From the NCBI GenBank assembly GCA_016928975.1, contig JAFGJR010000340.1, positions 1 through 43,506 of the forward strand: DNA of 43,506 bases, read 5' to 3'. Within the stretch, counting starts at the first letter, position 1; each line of letters starts with the position of its first letter. Below the pieces are notes generated by a model, which was not told the DNA's origin, ran no database searches, and saw only the letters and a program-made list of their open reading frames with translations. The position numbers were made by a program, and so were the translations under genes. This document shows positions 40,192-43,506 of the stretch, one piece after another. Source of the DNA: Sedimentisphaerales bacterium. GTDB lineage: Bacteria > Planctomycetota > Phycisphaerae > Sedimentisphaerales > SG8-4.

Positions 40192-41427
40192 ATGAGCAAC
40201 CAGAAACTCGGCATATTGGCCGTCGTGGCGGTAGTGATGGTTGTATGGGCGACGCTTCAGTCGCGGATTCCGGCCAAGAAGCAGACGGGACAGTCCGGCC
40301 CGGCCTACCTCGTCCAGGGGCTCGACCCGGAGGCGATCGGGAGCATCGTGATCGGACAGGGCGACAAGGCCATCAAGATCGAACGCCAGCAGGGCCAGTT
40401 CGTCGTGACCAACGAAAAGGACTATCCCGCCGATGCCAAGCAGATCAACGACCTGATCACCAAGGCCCTCGATATCAAGACCTCGGAGGTCTACACGAAG
40501 AATCCGAAGAACCACGAGGAGCTGGAGGTGACCGAGGCCAAGGCCAAGCACGTCATCAAGCTCTTCAAGCAGGACGGCTCGCTCCTGACGGGCGTCATCG
40601 TCGGCAAGTCGCAGGAGAACGGACAGAACACGTACGTCCGGCTGGCGTCGAACGATACGGTATTCCTGGCCAAGGAAGTGCCGTGGTTCCGCGACAGGGC
40701 GCTCGACTACGTCAACCAGGAGATCGCTGCGGTCAAGCGCGAGGATGTCAACACGGTGACCGTGACTACGCCGGAGGGGTCCTACACGTTACGGTCCCAG
40801 AAGGAGGGCGACGGCGTGGTCCTCGTGGATCTGCCCGCCGACAAGAAGCTCAAGGACAGCGACGCCCGGAGCGTCTTCACCGCTCTAACCAGTCTGCGGT
40901 TCGACGACGTCAACACGCCTGAGGATGTCAACGGGCTGACGTTCGACTCCAGCTACGTCTGCCGATTGAACGACTCCACCGAGTACAAGCTGCAATTCGC
41001 GAAGAAGGGAACGAAGACGTATCTGACCTGCGAGGCGCAGTACACCGACCCGACCAAGGTGACCATCAATCCGAACCAGCAGGACTCGCCGGAAGAGCTT
41101 AAGAAAAAGGAGGCCAAGCTCCTGGCTCAGGAGCATGCGCAGAAGTTCACGCTGCGCCACAGAGGCTGGATCTATGAGATCCCCGATTGGAAAGCCAAGA
41201 CCCTGACCAAGAAGCGTTCAGACCTCCTGGAGGACGTGAAGAAGGAGACGCCGGCGAAACCTGCCGATGCCAATCAGCCCGCGCCGGTCGCGGAGCTGCA
41301 AGCGGCGCCCCCGGAGCCTCAGAAAACGCCGGAGCCGCCTCCGACGGAACCCGAGGCCCAGGCACCGGAGCAGCCGGCAGCCGTGCAGCCGGCGCCGGCG
41401 CCGGAGCCGAACAAACCGCCGCAATAG
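40192..41427 (+). CDS. DUF4340 domain-containing protein
   Basis: The protein has 411 residues from ATG 40192. A membrane helix at 5-24 (LGILAVVAVVMVVWATL) anchors a periplasmic DUF4340 domain, with IKIERQQGQFVVTNEKDYPA, YVRLASNDTVFLAKEVPWF and RALDYVNQEIAAVKRED as recognisable segments. The last 60 residues are proline-, alanine- and glutamate-rich and probably disordered. DUF4340 proteins regularly follow GldG-like genes and are presumed parts of the same exporter. Confidence 0.9.
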   Translation: MSNQKLGILAVVAVVMVVWATLQSRIPAKKQTGQSGPAYLVQGLDPEAIGSIVIGQGDKAIKIERQQGQFVVTNEKDYPADAKQINDLITKALDIKTSEVYTKNPKNHEELEVTEAKAKHVIKLFKQDGSLLTGVIVGKSQENGQNTYVRLASNDTVFLAKEVPWFRDRALDYVNQEIAAVKREDVNTVTVTTPEGSYTLRSQKEGDGVVLVDLPADKKLKDSDARSVFTALTSLRFDDVNTPEDVNGLTFDSSYVCRLNDSTEYKLQFAKKGTKTYLTCEAQYTDPTKVTINPNQQDSPEELKKKEAKLLAQEHAQKFTLRHRGWIYEIPDWKAKTLTKKRSDLLEDVKKETPAKPADANQPAPVAELQAAPPEPQKTPEPPPTEPEAQAPEQPAAVQPAPAPEPNKPPQ

Positions 41428-41480
41428 AGCAGGCTTCCCATGCCGACCCGTGACTATCGGGCAAGGACGCGCGACGAGCC

Positions 41481-42113
41481 ATGAAGATCGATCGCTTCAT
41501 CTTGGGAGACTTCGAGACCAACTGCTACGTCGTGCGCGCCGACGAGGCGGCCAAAGACTGCCTGGTCATCGATCCGGGCTTCGACGCGCAACAGGTCGTG
41601 GACTTTCTCGTCGAGCGCGAGCTGAATCCCGTCGCGATAGTCCTGACGCATGGTCACGCCGATCACATCGTCGGTGTCCAGGGGCTTCGGCGGCAATTCC
41701 CCGAGGCAAAGGTGTATATTCATAAGCTCGACGCGACGATGCTGACGAACTCGGCGACAAACCTCTCAAGCCTTGTGGGAAGACCCTATGCGGCGGACCC
41801 CGCGGACATGCTCCTGGAAGACGGCGAGACGGTCGAGCAGGCCGGCGTCCGGTTGGAGGTCCTCCACACCCCCGGTCACACGCCCGGCGGGATGTCTCTC
41901 TATGCCCGCGAGGAGGGCCTGGCCTTCGTGGGCGACACGCTGTTTGTCGACTCGGTGGGGAGGACCGACTTTCCGGGCGGTGACATGGGCCAGTTGATCC
42001 GCGGCATCAAGGGCAAGCTCCTGACCCTGCCCGACAATACGGTGGTCTACCCCGGCCACGGCATGCGATCCACCATCGGCCGCGAAAAGCGAGCCAACCC
42101 CTTCCTGATCTGA
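41481..42113 (+). CDS. MBL-fold metallo-hydrolase (glyoxalase II-like)
   Basis: The protein has 210 residues. The metal-binding motif THGHADH (56-62) is followed by TPGHTPGG, FVGDTLF and a final YPGHG, giving the complete set of metallo-beta-lactamase-fold ligands. The short length without the C-terminal GloB helical domain points to the broad YcbL-type group that hydrolyses thioesters such as lactoylglutathione or related small molecules. It follows the DUF4340 gene at 53 bases and may be read from the same transcript. Confidence 0.93.
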   Translation: MKIDRFILGDFETNCYVVRADEAAKDCLVIDPGFDAQQVVDFLVERELNPVAIVLTHGHADHIVGVQGLRRQFPEAKVYIHKLDATMLTNSATNLSSLVGRPYAADPADMLLEDGETVEQAGVRLEVLHTPGHTPGGMSLYAREEGLAFVGDTLFVDSVGRTDFPGGDMGQLIRGIKGKLLTLPDNTVVYPGHGMRSTIGREKRANPFLI

Positions 42114-42182
42114 GGGTCAACGGCCGACTCCATGGGGGACAGAGCCGCCCCGGCCTTCGCGATAGAATCCGCCAAAAAAGAC

Positions 42183-42211
42183 TGGTCAAACGCCCCTCGT
42201 GATTGTATACT
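42183..42211 (+). promoter_or_regulatory. Putative promoter of the DUF4258-DUF2283 pair
   Basis: TGGTCA (42183-42188), a 17-base spacer and TATACT (42206-42211), about 65 bases before ATG 42277. Confidence 0.5.
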
Positions 42212-42276
42212 AATGTCGTGATTATCGGCACCGGCACCGCGTTGGCCCTGGTTGCACGGCATGGGAAGCCGCACCG

Positions 42277-42528
42277 ATGAGGGTTCGCTTTCACCCCCAT
42301 GCCCGGGATCGCCTGGCCGAGCGCGGGACCACGGAGGAAGAAGTGGTCCTGGCGGTAGAGACCGGTGAGAAGTTCACGGCAAGGTTCGGCCGGTTTGGAT
42401 TCCGCCGCAACGTCCCGTTCGGCGAATTCTGGAGAGGCAAACAGTATCGGATGAAGCAGATTGAGGCCTACGCGATCCGGCGCTATGACGGCTGGTTCGT
42501 CATCTCCGTTGTCACGAGGTACTTCTGA
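42277..42528 (+). CDS. DUF4258 protein (RelE-like toxin candidate)
   Basis: The protein has 83 residues, with GGGAAG about 8 bases upstream. The DUF4258 pattern is present: FHPHARDRLAERGTTEEEVV (the HxxxR helix), then a beta-sheet part ending YAIRRYDGWFVISVVTRYF. The fold is RelE-like. DUF4258 genes are commonly followed by DUF2283, as here (22-base gap), and the pair is widely suspected to be a toxin-antitoxin unit, though direct proof is limited. Confidence 0.85.
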   Translation: MRVRFHPHARDRLAERGTTEEEVVLAVETGEKFTARFGRFGFRRNVPFGEFWRGKQYRMKQIEAYAIRRYDGWFVISVVTRYF

Positions 42529-42550
42529 TGGACTGGAAAGGCAGGGTTGC

Positions 42551-42844
42551 ATGAAATTCACCTACGATCCCCGCTACAATGTCGGATACATCCGTTTCAA
42601 GACCAAGAAGGCCGACGCCGAGTCGATCAAGCTCAGCGACGAGCTCGTGATCGACCTGGCCCCCGACGGCACCGTCTACGGGATCGAACTGCTCAACGCC
42701 AACGATCAGATGCTCCGTGACGACACCGGCGAGTTCGCCGTCATCAACGAGCAAACCGGCGAGAAAACCCGCTTCCCCCTCAGCAAGAAGACCAAGAAAC
42801 CCGCCAAGCCCGCCGCCCGCCCCAAACGCCGACCCACGGCCTGA
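42551..42844 (+). CDS. DUF2283 protein (antitoxin candidate)
   Basis: The protein has 97 residues from ATG 42551, after a weak GCAGGG site. The DUF2283 segment is KFTYDPRYNVGYIRFK, LSDELVIDLAPDGTVYGIEL, LNA. The C-terminal 30 residues are lysine-, proline- and arginine-rich (KKTKKPAKPAARPKRRP), which could bind nucleic acid. Partner of the upstream DUF4258 gene. Confidence 0.85.
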   Translation: MKFTYDPRYNVGYIRFKTKKADAESIKLSDELVIDLAPDGTVYGIELLNANDQMLRDDTGEFAVINEQTGEKTRFPLSKKTKKPAKPAARPKRRPTA

Positions 42845-42904
42845 GCATCGCCAGCGTTCGCCAGGCGAGACACATGAGGCAGGGTCCGAACAGACGCCGG
42901 GCTT

Positions 42905-43506
42905 TCATGTCATCTTGATCAGCGAGAATTCACGCACGACTTCCCCGCTATGGGCATCGACAAACACCCGTCGTCTTATACCTGGGCTCGCGCCATGTAC
43001 TTCAATGCTCCATATCAGGCGTACGGGCCCGCTGGTAGAAGTCACGGCAGGGGCATAGATCATCAGAGTCGGCACCAATGGCTCCAGCCCTTTCCATCCG
43101 TAGCGTTCTGCAACATAGGCTACCGCTCTGTTCTGCGCATCCGCCGCGTCGATGGAAGGCGTCGTTGACACTGTGCCCGTATCCAGGGGCGACGTATCGA
43201 TCAGGATGTCAGCCGTGACCGAATTGATCCCGCCACTGTGATCGGCCACGATTCCCACCCTGGCGTCCAGGACTTCAACGCCCGCATACATCTGCCCATA
43301 TTCCACAACGCTGAAATCGACGTAGGTCATAGCTCGCCATAGAGCAAAACTCACCGGTTTGCCTGTGTCGGCGAACAGGTCCTGCCACTGGGCAAGGAAC
43401 CAGTTGGCCGCTCTCTGTGGGTGTGTTGCCTCAGATGGAATTGGACATTCCCAGATTGAGTGGTAGTGAGTAGTTTGATACCCATTTTGAAAGGAATGTC
43501 CATGAC
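42905..43506 (-). CDS. FTP-PepSY protein, partial at the right edge (M4-type propeptide without peptidase)
   Basis: The minus-strand frame is open from the window end to the stop at 42905, giving 200 visible residues; the start is outside. An internal GTG at 43354 exists but the reading frame upstream continues (AANWFLAQWQDLFADTGKPV). Visible parts are an FTP-like beta segment (MTYVDFSVVEYGQMYAGVEV, GIVADHSGGINSV) and a PepSY-like end (RAVAYVAERYGW, RLIWSIEVHG, RRVFVDAHSGEVVREFS). These normally form the inhibitory propeptide of thermolysin-type (M4) or M36 peptidases, but the frame stops right after PepSY, where the catalytic domain should begin. It is either a stand-alone inhibitor or chaperone or a truncated peptidase gene. 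Confidence 0.7.
   Translation of the reverse strand, partial: HGHSFQNGYQTTHYHSIWECPIPSEATHPQRAANWFLAQWQDLFADTGKPVSFALWRAMTYVDFSVVEYGQMYAGVEVLDARVGIVADHSGGINSVTADILIDTSPLDTGTVSTTPSIDAADAQNRAVAYVAERYGWKGLEPLVPTLMIYAPAVTSTSGPVRLIWSIEVHGASPGIRRRVFVDAHSGEVVREFSLIKMT

Noticed and set aside
43441..43502. Inverted repeat GGACATTCC / GGAATGTCC near the right end, partly like the MITE arm
   Set aside because: The shared part with the MITE-like arm is only about 9 bases, and the segment lies in an open coding frame reaching the window edge.

Overview
The window looks like a chromosomal piece of a free-living Gram-negative bacterium with a high-GC genome, most likely a planctomycete (Phycisphaerae-like). 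The case rests on gene content: two Tat-exported formylglycine sulfatases, a Tat-exported Gfo/Idh/MocA oxidoreductase, a Tat-exported sugar-isomerase-like protein, several secreted glycoside-hydrolase-like proteins, a lipoprotein of the ADP-ribosylglycohydrolase family, and a GldA/GldF/GldG/DUF4340-type ABC operon. Outer-membrane assembly genes (BamD-like, LptE) show a diderm envelope. No rRNA, tRNA or CRISPR array was recognised. The taxonomic call is an inference; no marker gene was searched.

Layout. 1-1.05 kb: mostly non-coding, with a remnant of a REP-associated (Y1) transposase and one small secreted protein. 1.3-6.5 kb: sulfatase with HEAT repeats, translationally coupled to a secreted nitrilase-fold amidohydrolase, converging on trmB, then an isochorismatase-fold protein without the catalytic cysteine. 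6.6-12.8 kb: a large M14-peptidase/propeller-like fusion behind a near-consensus promoter, then an active/inactive M16 peptidase pair separated by a MITE-like palindrome. 12.9-15.2 kb: hicB with a hicA broken by an in-frame stop, a Tat-exported isomerase-like protein and a REP-type palindrome. 15.26-18.44 kb (minus): a lower-GC four-gene operon encoding a GH5-like secreted hydrolase, a membrane-anchored coiled coil with 15-residue repeats, a lipoprotein and an outer-membrane barrel. 18.8-22.3 kb: second sulfatase and a secreted clan-A hydrolase. 22.3-30.7 kb (minus): Gfo/Idh/MocA, LOG-family protein, nth, dsbD-like, ftsH, lptE and bamD-like genes, mostly closely packed. 30.9-32.6 kb: secreted ADP-ribosylglycohydrolase-fold lipoprotein.

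32.6-35.4 kb is the accessory, decaying part of the window. It holds a truncated GH35 beta-galactosidase gene, REP-type palindromes, a TIR-domain gene, a partial DUF362 duplication, and an antitoxin gene whose toxin appears interrupted by a REP element. 35.4-42.1 kb returns to housekeeping and transport: an intact DUF362 gene, the Gld-like ABC transporter operon with an adhesion/motility-type accessory protein and DUF4340 protein, and an MBL-fold hydrolase. 42.2-43.5 kb has a DUF4258/DUF2283 pair and a partial FTP-PepSY protein running off the right edge.

How the genes fit together: the secreted sulfatases, hydrolases, oxidoreductase and isomerase-like protein suit growth on sulfated or complex glycans. 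The minus-strand housekeeping block serves envelope quality control (FtsH, DsbD, LptE, BamD). The most interesting candidates for undescribed biology are the 15.3-18.4 kb envelope operon, the TIR protein with a C-terminal sensor-like domain, the M14-propeller fusion, and the 11.07-11.25 kb palindromic element.
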